Assembly: GCF_018612875.1 (NCBI RefSeq)
Contig: NZ_JAGGRI010000017.1
Location: forward strand, 124,001-188,000
Length of the DNA stretch: 64,000 bases
Reading direction: 5' to 3'
Source of the DNA: Lysobacter sp. ISL-50
GTDB taxonomy: Bacteria > Pseudomonadota > Gammaproteobacteria > Xanthomonadales > Xanthomonadaceae
Shown: piece after piece, positions 17,893-25,852 of the stretch
How positions within the stretch are numbered: position 1 is the stretch's first letter
Layout of the letters: each line of letters begins with the position of its first letter
The notes under the pieces: model-generated
Told to the model about the DNA's origin: nothing
Database searches by the model: none
The model's input: the letters and a program-made list of their open reading frames with translations, nothing else
Made by a program: the position numbers and the translations under genes

Positions 17893-19374
17893 ATGGCTCT
17901 TAATCTGAGAACGCCGGGCGTGTACATCGTGGAGGAATCGAAATTTCCTCCGTCCGTGGTGCCGGTCGAAACCGCGATCCCGGCTTTTTTTGGTTACACG
18001 CGTAATGCGCAGTACAAGGGCACCAATCTGCTCAACCGTCCCGTGGCGGTGAATTCGCTGCTGGAATTCCAGGAGATCTTCGGCCTCGCTTCTGAGATCG
18101 GAGGTTTCGTCATCGCCCTGGACGAGGACGGCAACGTGGCGACGCCCGTGGCCGATCCGGGGCAGGGAGCGAATGCACGGTTCCGCCTGGCATACGCGCT
18201 GCGTCACTTTTACGACAACGGTGGCGGTCGCTGCTACATCGTGAGCGTGGGCACTTACGTCGCCAGCGCGGTGACCAGCGACATCGTTAATGCGCATGTC
18301 GCGGGACTCGAAGCATTGGCGCGTGAGGATGAGCCCACGCTCATCGTCTTCCCCGATCTGAGCGGGATGCGCCCGGCAGCGGGCGCGAATCCCGCGGAGA
18401 CCGCCGCCAATCTCGCCGCCACGCGGGCCGCATATCACTCGGTGCTGGTGCAGGCTCTAAACCAGTGCGCCAGGCTGGGCGACCGCTTCCTGGTCTGCGA
18501 TCTGTGGGATGGCGACCAACCCGGCAGCGACGGCATCACGGCGTTTCGCAACGGCATCGGCACGCGCAATCTGAAGTACGGCGCGGCGTATCACCCGTAC
18601 ATCCGAACCACCATGGCGTGGAACTGGGACGAGTCCACCATCACGGTCAGCCAAGTCGCGCGCCGCAACGACGACGGCACGGTGACGATGCCCAGCCCGC
18701 ACAACGGCATGACGCTGGCGGCGCTCAAGACCGGTTCGCCGAATTCCAACCCGCTGATCTACGGCAACGCGCGCAACGAGCTGGCGCGGTTCGCCGTCAC
18801 CTTGCCGCCTGCCGCGGCCGTGGTCGGCATCTACGCCACGGTGGACCGCACGCGCGGCGTGTGGAAGTCGCCGGCTAACGAGAGCCTGGCCTCGGTATTC
18901 GACCTCAGCGTGCGCATCGACCAAGACCTCAACGACAACATGAACGTCGAGCCGAGTGGCAAGACTATCAACGCGTTGCGTGCGTTCAGCGGCAAGGGCT
19001 TTCTTATCTGGGGCGCGCGCACGTTGGCCGGCAACGACAACGAATGGCGCTACGTGTCGGTGCGTCGCTTCTTCAACATGGTCGAGGAGTCGACGCGCAA
19101 GACCACCGAGGCGTTCGTGTTCGAGCCCAACGCCGCGGGCACCTGGGCCAAGGTCAAGGCAATGATCGAGAACTTCCTGATCATCCAATGGCGCGACGGC
19201 GCGCTGGCCGGCGCCAAGCCCAATGACGCGTTCTACGTGAATGTCGGCCTGGGATCGACCATGACCGCGCAGGACATTCTCGAAGGCCGCATGAACGTCG
19301 AGATCGGCATGGCGGTGGTAAGGCCGGCCGAATTCGTGGTGCTGCGTTTCTCGCACAAAATGCAGGAGTCCTGA
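17893..19374 (+). CDS. Contractile sheath protein 1
   Basis: 493 aa. The N-terminus LRTPGVYIVEESKFPPSVVP and the C-terminal GARTLAGNDNEWRYVSVRRF, QWRDGALAG and MTAQDILEGRMNVEIGMAVV are hallmarks of T4 gp18-like sheaths of Afp/PVC systems. Sheath subunits wrap the inner tube and contract to drive it into a target. Compared with the paralogue downstream it is short and lacks the long helical insertion. TAGGA (17878-17882) precedes the ATG. The 3' half shares high similarity with the second sheath gene, so the two arose by duplication. Confidence 0.95.
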   Translation: MALNLRTPGVYIVEESKFPPSVVPVETAIPAFFGYTRNAQYKGTNLLNRPVAVNSLLEFQEIFGLASEIGGFVIALDEDGNVATPVADPGQGANARFRLAYALRHFYDNGGGRCYIVSVGTYVASAVTSDIVNAHVAGLEALAREDEPTLIVFPDLSGMRPAAGANPAETAANLAATRAAYHSVLVQALNQCARLGDRFLVCDLWDGDQPGSDGITAFRNGIGTRNLKYGAAYHPYIRTTMAWNWDESTITVSQVARRNDDGTVTMPSPHNGMTLAALKTGSPNSNPLIYGNARNELARFAVTLPPAAAVVGIYATVDRTRGVWKSPANESLASVFDLSVRIDQDLNDNMNVEPSGKTINALRAFSGKGFLIWGARTLAGNDNEWRYVSVRRFFNMVEESTRKTTEAFVFEPNAAGTWAKVKAMIENFLIIQWRDGALAGAKPNDAFYVNVGLGSTMTAQDILEGRMNVEIGMAVVRPAEFVVLRFSHKMQES

Positions 19375-19377
19375 TCC

Positions 19378-21438
19378 ATGGCGTACAAGACCCCCGGTGT
19401 TTATGTGGAGGAGATCTCCACGCTGGCGCCTTCCGTGGTGGCGGTGGAAACCGCCGTCCCCGTGTTTATCGGCTACAGCGAACGCGCGGAAAACGCAGCC
19501 GGCAACGACCTGCGTTTCGTGCCCACACGCATCCGCTCGCTGCTCGAGTACCAGCAGTTCTACGGCGGCGATTTCACCCCTGCCAGCTACCGCGTCGTGG
19601 TCGATACCGCCGCCGGCAATTCGGTCGGTGCGGTATCGCCGCGCAACGCGGCCGACGCCGAGCGGCGTTATTACCTGGCCACCGCCCTGCGGCATTACTA
19701 CGCCAACGGCGGAGGTCCCTGCTATGTCGTTTCGGTGGGATCGTATGCCGACGCTCCGGCGCTCGGCAATACCACCACCCCGGTCGGCCTGCTCGGTGGA
19801 TTGTCGCGTGTCGAAGCGGTGGACGATCCTACGCTTCTGGTGTTCCCCGATGGCGTCTCGCTCAGCGCCGTCGAGATGGGCTCGTTGCAAGTCGCGGCAC
19901 TGGCGCAATGCGAGAAGCTGCAGGACCGCTTTGTCATCATGGATCTGGTGCAGGGCGACCAGCCATCCTCGCTGTCGCTTGATCCCATCGGCGACTTCCG
20001 TCAGAACGTGGGCATGTCGTCGCTGCGTTACGGCGCGGCTTACTACCCGTGGGTGCGGACTATCTATCGGCCGGACGTGGATTTCCGCCAGCTCAATCTG
20101 GTGAGCCCAGCGCTGGTGGCCCTCACTGAGGCGGCCATCAATGCCTTGACCAGCGACGCGGCGATCGACGGTCTGGTGATCGCGGCGCGAGCGGCCGACA
20201 CCGCGGTGAATACCGTTGTGGGCACGGTGAACACCTCGGCCATGACCGGGCCGAACGCGCTCACGCTCACCCGCGCGAACATCGGCCAGCTCAGCGCGCA
20301 TTACGCGAACTTCCTCGACCTGCTGCGGCAAACCGCGGCCGCGACCCCGGTGGCCACCATACGCCAGCGATTCGCCAACCTGGTGATCCTGGCGCGCGCC
20401 GTGGTGCTGGCGCTGCGCGCGCTGCAGACCGCGGCGCCGTCGCTACCCGCCGCGGTGAATCTGGCGGTGACCGATCTGAGCAATAACACCGAGCTCGTAG
20501 CGGGCATCTCGGCGCTGATCGCCTACGAGAAAAATGCAGGCGTCATGAGTTCCATCTCGACCACGCGCCTGGTTGGCGACGTGGCAGCTGACTACGCCGC
20601 GCTCAACGGCACGCCATGGATCGCGCCCAACGCCAACGCGACCGCCATTGCGGCCAGTGCCGACGTGTTCACCGATGCCTCCGTGCGCACTACGGCGTTG
20701 AACGCGGCCTCGGCGCTGCGCCGGTTATTCGATCCACCCGCGGCCGCCTTGCTCGCCATCTTCACCAGTGTGGAGTTCCTGGCCGACGAGGCGCAGAACC
20801 GGTTGTTCGAGAAGCATCCGGTGTTCGCCAACATCCTCGAACAGGTGAACCGCGTAATGACTCTGCAGCCGCCTTCAGGCGCGGTGGCCGGCGTCTACGC
20901 GGCGGTGGATCGCATGCGCGGCGTGTGGAAGGCGCCGGCCAACGTGTCGCTGGCCGACATCAGCGGCGTGGCGGTGAAGATCAACGACCAGGCGCAGGAG
21001 GATCTCAACGTCTCCAGCACCGGCAAGAGCGTCAACGCCATCCGCACGTTCACCGGCAAGGGCTCGCTGGTCTGGGGCGCGCGCACGCTGGCCGGCAACG
21101 ACAACGAGTGGCGCTACGTGCCCGTGCGCCGTTTTTTCAACATGGCCGAAGAATCGATCAAGAAGGCGACCGAGGTCTTCGTATTCGAACCCAACGACCG
21201 CAGCACCTGGGTGCGCGTGCGCGCCATGGTGGAGAACTTCCTCACGGTGCAGTGGCGCCAGGGCGCGCTCGCCGGCGCGGTTCCGCAACAGGCCTTCTTC
21301 GTCAAGATCGGCCTGGGCGAGACCATGACGGCCCAAGACATCCTCGAGGGCCGAATGATCGTCGAGGTCGGCATGGCGGTGGTTCGCCCGGCCGAATTCA
21401 TCGTGCTGCGCTTCGCGCACAAGATGCAGACCTCCTAA
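19378..21438 (+). CDS. Contractile sheath protein 2 with large helical insertion
   Basis: 686 aa, much longer than the typical 350-500. The N-terminus (YKTPGVYVEEISTLAPSVVA) and C-terminus (GARTLAGNDNEWRYVPVRRF, GETMTAQDILEGRMIVEVGM) match sheath 1. An insertion of about 200 residues, from about residue 240 to 490, is very Ala-rich and helical (ALTEAAINALTSDAAIDGLV; LVILARAVVLALRALQTAAP). It would project from the outer surface of the sheath. Afp and PVC particles also carry more than one sheath type, with larger ones decorating part of the trunk. A CAGGAG site overlaps the end of the previous gene, spacing 3 nt between genes. Confidence 0.94.
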   Translation: MAYKTPGVYVEEISTLAPSVVAVETAVPVFIGYSERAENAAGNDLRFVPTRIRSLLEYQQFYGGDFTPASYRVVVDTAAGNSVGAVSPRNAADAERRYYLATALRHYYANGGGPCYVVSVGSYADAPALGNTTTPVGLLGGLSRVEAVDDPTLLVFPDGVSLSAVEMGSLQVAALAQCEKLQDRFVIMDLVQGDQPSSLSLDPIGDFRQNVGMSSLRYGAAYYPWVRTIYRPDVDFRQLNLVSPALVALTEAAINALTSDAAIDGLVIAARAADTAVNTVVGTVNTSAMTGPNALTLTRANIGQLSAHYANFLDLLRQTAAATPVATIRQRFANLVILARAVVLALRALQTAAPSLPAAVNLAVTDLSNNTELVAGISALIAYEKNAGVMSSISTTRLVGDVAADYAALNGTPWIAPNANATAIAASADVFTDASVRTTALNAASALRRLFDPPAAALLAIFTSVEFLADEAQNRLFEKHPVFANILEQVNRVMTLQPPSGAVAGVYAAVDRMRGVWKAPANVSLADISGVAVKINDQAQEDLNVSSTGKSVNAIRTFTGKGSLVWGARTLAGNDNEWRYVPVRRFFNMAEESIKKATEVFVFEPNDRSTWVRVRAMVENFLTVQWRQGALAGAVPQQAFFVKIGLGETMTAQDILEGRMIVEVGMAVVRPAEFIVLRFAHKMQTS

Positions 21439-21462
21439 CCCACGCCTCAAGGAGACGAGAAC

Positions 21463-21894
21463 ATGGCTGAGTATCCGTTACCGAAATTCCACTTCGAAGT
21501 GCAGTGGGGCGGCACCCGCATCGGCTTCACGGAAGTGAGCGGGCTCGAGGTCACTACCGACAAGATCGAGTACCGCGACGGCGCGAGCAAGGAGTACCAC
21601 AAGATCCGCATGCCCGGCATGCAGACCTTTGGAGATCTCACGCTCAAGCGCGGCATCTTCGCGGGCGACAACGAGTTCTACGATTGGTGGAACTCCGTGG
21701 CGCTCAACACCGTCGAGCGCCGCGACATCACCATCAGTCTGCTCAACGAGAGTCACGATCCGGTGGTGATCTGGAAGGTGAAGAACGCCTGGCCGACGAA
21801 GGTGACTTCCACCGACCTGAACGCCTCCGGCAACGAGACCGCGATCGAGACATTGGTGTTGGCCCATGAAGGTCTGACCATGGAGAACGGTTGA
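21463..21894 (+). CDS. Inner tube protein 1 (Afp1/gp19-like)
   Basis: 143 aa with AAGGAGA upstream. EYPLPKFHFEVQWGGTRIGF, FTEVSGLEVTTDKIEYRDGA and KRGIFAGDNEFYDWW are the standard motifs of T4 gp19-type tail tube proteins in eCIS. It would form stacked hexameric rings lining the particle lumen, through which cargo is carried. Confidence 0.95.
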   Translation: MAEYPLPKFHFEVQWGGTRIGFTEVSGLEVTTDKIEYRDGASKEYHKIRMPGMQTFGDLTLKRGIFAGDNEFYDWWNSVALNTVERRDITISLLNESHDPVVIWKVKNAWPTKVTSTDLNASGNETAIETLVLAHEGLTMENG

Positions 21895-21897
21895 TCC

Positions 21898-22401
21898 ATG
21901 GACCTGAGCTACCCGCATCCGGGCTTCCACTTCCTGGTGGTGTTCGAGCTGCTGCCGCAGTTCCCGTACGACACGCGCTGGCAAGAAGTGTCCGGGCTTA
22001 CCGTGAGCACGGAGTTCGAGAGCTGGCCGGAGGGTGGCGAGAACCGCTACGCGCATCAGCTGCCGAAAAGCCTGCAGTTCGGCGAATTGGTGCTGAAACG
22101 CGGCAAATTCATGGGTTCGGGCGTGCTGCACTGGGCGCGCAAGGCCATGGAGCAGTTCGAGTACAAGCCCACCAACGTGCTGATCTCGTTGCTCGATGAC
22201 GAACACCTGCCCATCTACAACTGGTACGTGGTTGGCGCGGTGCCAAAGCGACTGGAGGTTTCCGGCATCAACGCCGGCAGCAACGAGATCCTGGTCGAGT
22301 CGCTGGCGCTGCAATACCAGTACTTCAAGTACTACGATCCGGCGAGCGTGGCGCTGGACGCGGCGGCGGCGCTCACGGGCAGTGTGGGAGTGAGCATCTG
22401 A
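21898..22401 (+). CDS. Inner tube protein 2 (Afp5-like)
   Basis: 167 aa, paralogous to the previous gene: YPHPGFHFLVVFELLPQFPY, WQEVSGLTVSTEFESWPEGG, LVLKRGKFMGSGVLHWARKA. It is somewhat longer at the C-terminus. In Afp/PVC particles such a variant ring joins the tube to the spike and baseplate, which is the likely role here. The gene starts 3 nt after the previous stop and its own stop overlaps the next start. Confidence 0.93.
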   Translation: MDLSYPHPGFHFLVVFELLPQFPYDTRWQEVSGLTVSTEFESWPEGGENRYAHQLPKSLQFGELVLKRGKFMGSGVLHWARKAMEQFEYKPTNVLISLLDDEHLPIYNWYVVGAVPKRLEVSGINAGSNEILVESLALQYQYFKYYDPASVALDAAAALTGSVGVSI

Positions 22402-22622
22402 TGCCCATCGAGATCCGCGAACTGGTGATTCGCGCCACGGTGGATCCGGCCACGGCGGGGGGCGGTGGTCCAGGCAGCTGCGGCATGCCCCAAGGCAAGG
22501 ACGGCAAGGACAAGGGCGGAGCACCCGCCGGCGACGGCGATTCCACGTCCTCCGGCGGCGATCTGGTGCAAGCCTGTGTGCGCGAAGTCATGCGCATTCT
22601 CGAGCGCAAGGAGGAACGCTGA
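22401..22622 (+). CDS. DUF5908 small eCIS protein (Afp6-like)
   Basis: 73 aa: an N-terminal beta strand (MPIEIRELVIRATV), a Gly/Lys/Asp-rich flexible middle, and a C-terminal helix (LVQACVREVMRILERKEER). This is the DUF5908 pattern found between tube and LysM genes in eCIS clusters. The function is unknown. Start and stop both overlap neighbours (TGATG on each side), so it is firmly in the operon despite its size. Confidence 0.85.
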   Translation: MPIEIRELVIRATVDPATAGGGGPGSCGMPQGKDGKDKGGAPAGDGDSTSSGGDLVQACVREVMRILERKEER

Positions 22623-23383
22623 TGCTGTTCGACAAGGGCAAGCTCGAGAAGCTCACACTGCGTGCGTTCAAACCGGCGGCCAACCCCGAGGACAAGCCCA
22701 TCCCCTCGGACGATCCGAAGGACACGTATGTGCTGCAGGTGAATCCGAGCACGTACACGCTCAGCAAGATCATCAACTACTCGCGGCAGACCGGGCAGGG
22801 CGATACCGCCACCGAGGCGTTGTACAACAATACGCCGCCCGTGAATCTCTCCTTCGAATTTCTGTTCGACGGCACCGGTGTCGTACCCGAGCCCTCCGAG
22901 CTCGGCGACATTCCGCTGGTGGGCGCCATCGCCTCGGCGCTGTCGGGCCCGAAGAAGTTCGTGATCATGGACGAGATCCAGAAGTTCGACCGGCTGGTGT
23001 ACGAGTTCAACGGCACCATCCACCGACCGCGCGAGCTGCTCATGGTCTGGGGCACACTGGTGTTCCCCTGCGTGTTGAGCTCGGTGAGCTACCGCTACAC
23101 GCTGTTCAAGCCCGACGGTACGCCGCTGCGCGCCATCGCCAGCTGCTCGTTCTGCGAGCACGTGCCCAAGGCGCTGGCCGAGCGCAAGAAGAACGCGACT
23201 TCACCCGACCTCACGCACCTGCGGGACGTGCGCGAGGGCGACACGCTGCCGGCCATGGCGCACGACATCTACGGCAAACCCGAGCTGTATCTCGAGGTGG
23301 CGCGCGTGAACAAGCTGGTGAACTTCCGCCGGCTGCGCCCAGCCAGCCGCGTGGCTTTCCCGCCGGTGGGAGTGAAGTCATGA
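22622..23383 (+). CDS. LysM-containing spike/tube adaptor (Afp7-like)
   Basis: 253 aa. The first domain (KLEKLTLRAFKPAANPEDKP, then LQVNPSTYTLSKIINYSRQT and LSFEFLFDGTGVVPEPSELG) is the contractile-injection tube-initiator fold. The C-terminal 50 residues are a LysM repeat (VREGDTLPAMAHDIYGKPEL to LRPASRVAFPPVG). This matches Afp7/Pvc7 and phage gp53-like hub proteins that connect the baseplate to the tube. The stop overlaps the next ATG by four bases. Confidence 0.92.
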   Translation: MLFDKGKLEKLTLRAFKPAANPEDKPIPSDDPKDTYVLQVNPSTYTLSKIINYSRQTGQGDTATEALYNNTPPVNLSFEFLFDGTGVVPEPSELGDIPLVGAIASALSGPKKFVIMDEIQKFDRLVYEFNGTIHRPRELLMVWGTLVFPCVLSSVSYRYTLFKPDGTPLRAIASCSFCEHVPKALAERKKNATSPDLTHLRDVREGDTLPAMAHDIYGKPELYLEVARVNKLVNFRRLRPASRVAFPPVGVKS

Positions 23384-25131
23384 GCGCGCAGCTCATCGAC
23401 AGTTCCACCGACGTCATCACGCTCACCGTGCGTGTCAACGGCACCGAACTACCGCGCACCGTGACCCTACAGGGCGTGGAAGTGGTCAGCCAGGCCAATC
23501 GCGTTCCCTATGCGCGCCTGCGCGTGGGCGACGGCGACGCGGCGCGCGGCGACTTCGCGCGCAGCACCGGCGAGCTGTTCGTGCCGGGCAATCAGATTGA
23601 AGTGTCCGCCGGTTACCACGGTGAAACCGAGCCCATCTTCGGCGGCGTCATCCTCACCCAGCGCATCGTGTCGCGCGACGGCGCGTCCTGGCTGGAACTG
23701 GAATGCCGCGACCCGGTGTTCGTCATGACGCTGGTTCGCCGCAACCGCTACTTCGAGGAAATGAGCGACAGCGAGGTAGCTTCCAAACTACTGGGCGAGT
23801 ATCCAGGTTCCGGCGTGAGCGCCGGCAAGATCGCCAGCAGCGAGGTCAAGCATCCGCAACTGTTGCAGTACCAGTCCAGCGACTGGGATTTTCTGGTGAG
23901 CCGCGTCGAGGCGGCGGGGCAGTTGTGCTTCGTCGACGCGGGCAAGATGAGTACGATCAAACCAGCGCTGGACGACCAGCCCGCGATGGATCTCAACTTC
24001 GGCTTCACCGTACTCGAGTTCGACGCCGAGATTGACGCGCGGACTCAGTCGGGCGCCATCCGCGCCGTTGCCTGGGACCCGGCGGAGCAGGCGTTACAGG
24101 AGGTCAATGCCGCCGATCCGGGCTGGAGCGGAAACGGAAATCTGAGTGCGTCGACGTTGAGCGCCGCCGCTGGCCGCTCCGAGGATGTGCTCTGGCACGG
24201 CGGCAGCCTGGCCAACGAGGAATTGCAGAAGTGGGCCGACGGCGCGTTGCTGCGCGCGCGACTGGCCGCGGCGCGCGGTCGCGTGCGCTTGACGGGCCTG
24301 GCGGCGGTCAAGCTGGGAACCGTGCTGCAGCTCTCGCGCTTCAGCGAACGCTTCAACGGCAAGGTGTACGTCACCGCTGTACGCCACGAGTTCAGCTCGG
24401 GCAAGTGGACCACCGATGCCGAGTTCGGATTGCCGCGCGAGCCGCATGCCGCACGCGTGTCGATGAACCACCTGCCGGCGGCGGGACTCGCGGCCGCCGT
24501 GCATGGACTGCAAGTGGGCGTGGTCACCGAACAGGACGGCGATCCCGGCAAGGAACACCGCGTGCGCGTGAAGGTGCCGCTGGCCGGCATGGGCGAGCAG
24601 GGCGTGTGGGCGCGCGTGGCCACGCTCGACGCGGGCGATCAGCGCGGCACGTTCTTTCGTCCCGAGAAGGGCGATGAAGTGGTGCTGGGCTTCTTCCACG
24701 ACGACCCATCGCAGCCGGTGATCCTCGGCATGCTCCACAGCAGCAAGAAAGCGCCGCCGCTGGAGGTTACCGCCGACAACCATCAGAAGGCTTACGTGTC
24801 GCGCAGCGGGCTCACGCTCGAGTTCGACGACGACAAGAAAGCCATCACGCTGAAGACGCCGGGCAATAACCGCATCGTCCTCAGCGACGAGGACGGCGGC
24901 ATCACGCTCGAAGACCAGAGCGGCAACAAGTTGGTGTTGGGCAAGGACGGCGTGGTCATCGAGAGTCCGAACAAAGCCGTGACGGTCACCGCCAAGACCA
25001 AGCTGGAAGCCAAGGGCAACAAGATCGCCTTCGAGGCGCAGACCACGCTGGAAGCCAAGGCGCAGGGCGCGGCCGAGGTTTCCAGCAGCGGCAACCTGAC
25101 CCTCAAAGGGTCGATGGTCATGATCAACTGA
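23380..25131 (+). CDS. VgrG-like central spike (Afp8-like)
   Basis: The frame is open far upstream, but the ATG at 23380 overlaps the previous stop (ATGA) and gives a normal 583-aa spike: MSAQLIDSSTDVITLTVRVN. The gp27-like domain covers residues 1-350 and the gp5-like OB-fold the following 90 (VGVVTEQDGDPGKEHRVRVK; VWARVATLDAGDQRGTFFRP; GDEVVLGFFHDDPSQPVILG). The C-terminal 120 residues are a beta-helix-like repeat (LTLEFDDDKKAITLKTPGNN). The trimer forms the puncturing device. The next gene encodes its PAAR tip. Confidence 0.94.
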   Translation: MSAQLIDSSTDVITLTVRVNGTELPRTVTLQGVEVVSQANRVPYARLRVGDGDAARGDFARSTGELFVPGNQIEVSAGYHGETEPIFGGVILTQRIVSRDGASWLELECRDPVFVMTLVRRNRYFEEMSDSEVASKLLGEYPGSGVSAGKIASSEVKHPQLLQYQSSDWDFLVSRVEAAGQLCFVDAGKMSTIKPALDDQPAMDLNFGFTVLEFDAEIDARTQSGAIRAVAWDPAEQALQEVNAADPGWSGNGNLSASTLSAAAGRSEDVLWHGGSLANEELQKWADGALLRARLAAARGRVRLTGLAAVKLGTVLQLSRFSERFNGKVYVTAVRHEFSSGKWTTDAEFGLPREPHAARVSMNHLPAAGLAAAVHGLQVGVVTEQDGDPGKEHRVRVKVPLAGMGEQGVWARVATLDAGDQRGTFFRPEKGDEVVLGFFHDDPSQPVILGMLHSSKKAPPLEVTADNHQKAYVSRSGLTLEFDDDKKAITLKTPGNNRIVLSDEDGGITLEDQSGNKLVLGKDGVVIESPNKAVTVTAKTKLEAKGNKIAFEAQTTLEAKAQGAAEVSSSGNLTLKGSMVMIN

Positions 25132-25147
25132 GGAACGGATCGCTGCC

Positions 25148-25435
25148 ATGCCTCCTGCCGCGCGCGCCAACGACATGCACGTCTGCCCAATGATTACCGG
25201 CACGGTGCCGCACGTGGGTGGCCCAGCGCTGCCAGGTGCGCCGACGGTAATGATCGGCGGCATGCCCGCACTGCGCGTCGGCGACATGCTGATCTGCACC
25301 GGTCCTTCGGACTGCGTGGTGGCCGGCAGTGGCAGCGTGATGATCGCGGGCATGCCGGCCGCGCGTCTGGGTGACAGCACCGCACACGGCGGCAGTCTCG
25401 TTGTCGGCTGCTTCACCGTGATGATTGGAGGTTGA
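25148..25435 (+). CDS. PAAR tip protein (Afp10-like)
   Basis: 95 aa. Repeated short strands typical of PAAR (VMIGGMPALRVGDMLICTGP and VMIAGMPAARLGDSTAHGGS) with Cys/His residues able to hold zinc (HVCPM, ICTGPSDC, AHGG). It would sharpen the spike and may help attach effectors. It sits 16 nt after the spike gene and 1 nt before the gp25-like gene. Confidence 0.94.
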   Translation: MPPAARANDMHVCPMITGTVPHVGGPALPGAPTVMIGGMPALRVGDMLICTGPSDCVVAGSGSVMIAGMPAARLGDSTAHGGSLVVGCFTVMIGG

Positions 25436-25436
25436 T

Positions 25437-25850
25437 GTGACCGACAGTCCTCAATTCCTCGGTAAGGGCTGGTCGTTCCCGGTTACTTTCAGCAACCAGG
25501 GACGCAGCGTCGCGATGGCGCAGGCGGAGGACGACATCCGTCAGAGCCTCGACATCCTGCTGTCCACCAGCCTCGGCGAGCGCGTGATGCGCCCGGGCTT
25601 CGGCTGGAAGCGCGATGCGCTGATGTTCGAGCCGCTGTCCACATCCTTCGGCTCGTACCTGGCGCGCGAGATCGAGAACACCATCCTGTTCTATGAATCG
25701 CGCATCGAGCTCAATCGCGTCGACTTCGAAGCTGCCTCCGATCAGACCGGGCTCATCCTGATCCGCCTGGACTACACCGTGCGCGCCACCAACACGCGCA
25801 CCAACCTGGTCTATCCCTTCTACCTCGATCATCAGGAGGCGAAGGGCTGA
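25437..25850 (+). CDS. gp25-like baseplate protein (Afp9-like)
   Basis: The GTG at 25437 is preferred over a TTG at 25425, because GGAGG at 25427-25431 is correctly spaced only for the GTG; the product is 137 aa. GKGWSFPVTFSNQGRSVAMA, EDDIRQSLDILLSTSLGERV, MRPGFGWKRD and the conserved EIENTILFYESRI identify the GPW/gp25 family. This lysozyme-like baseplate wedge protein nucleates sheath assembly. Confidence 0.94.
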   Translation: MTDSPQFLGKGWSFPVTFSNQGRSVAMAQAEDDIRQSLDILLSTSLGERVMRPGFGWKRDALMFEPLSTSFGSYLAREIENTILFYESRIELNRVDFEAASDQTGLILIRLDYTVRATNTRTNLVYPFYLDHQEAKG

Positions 25851-25852
25851 GC

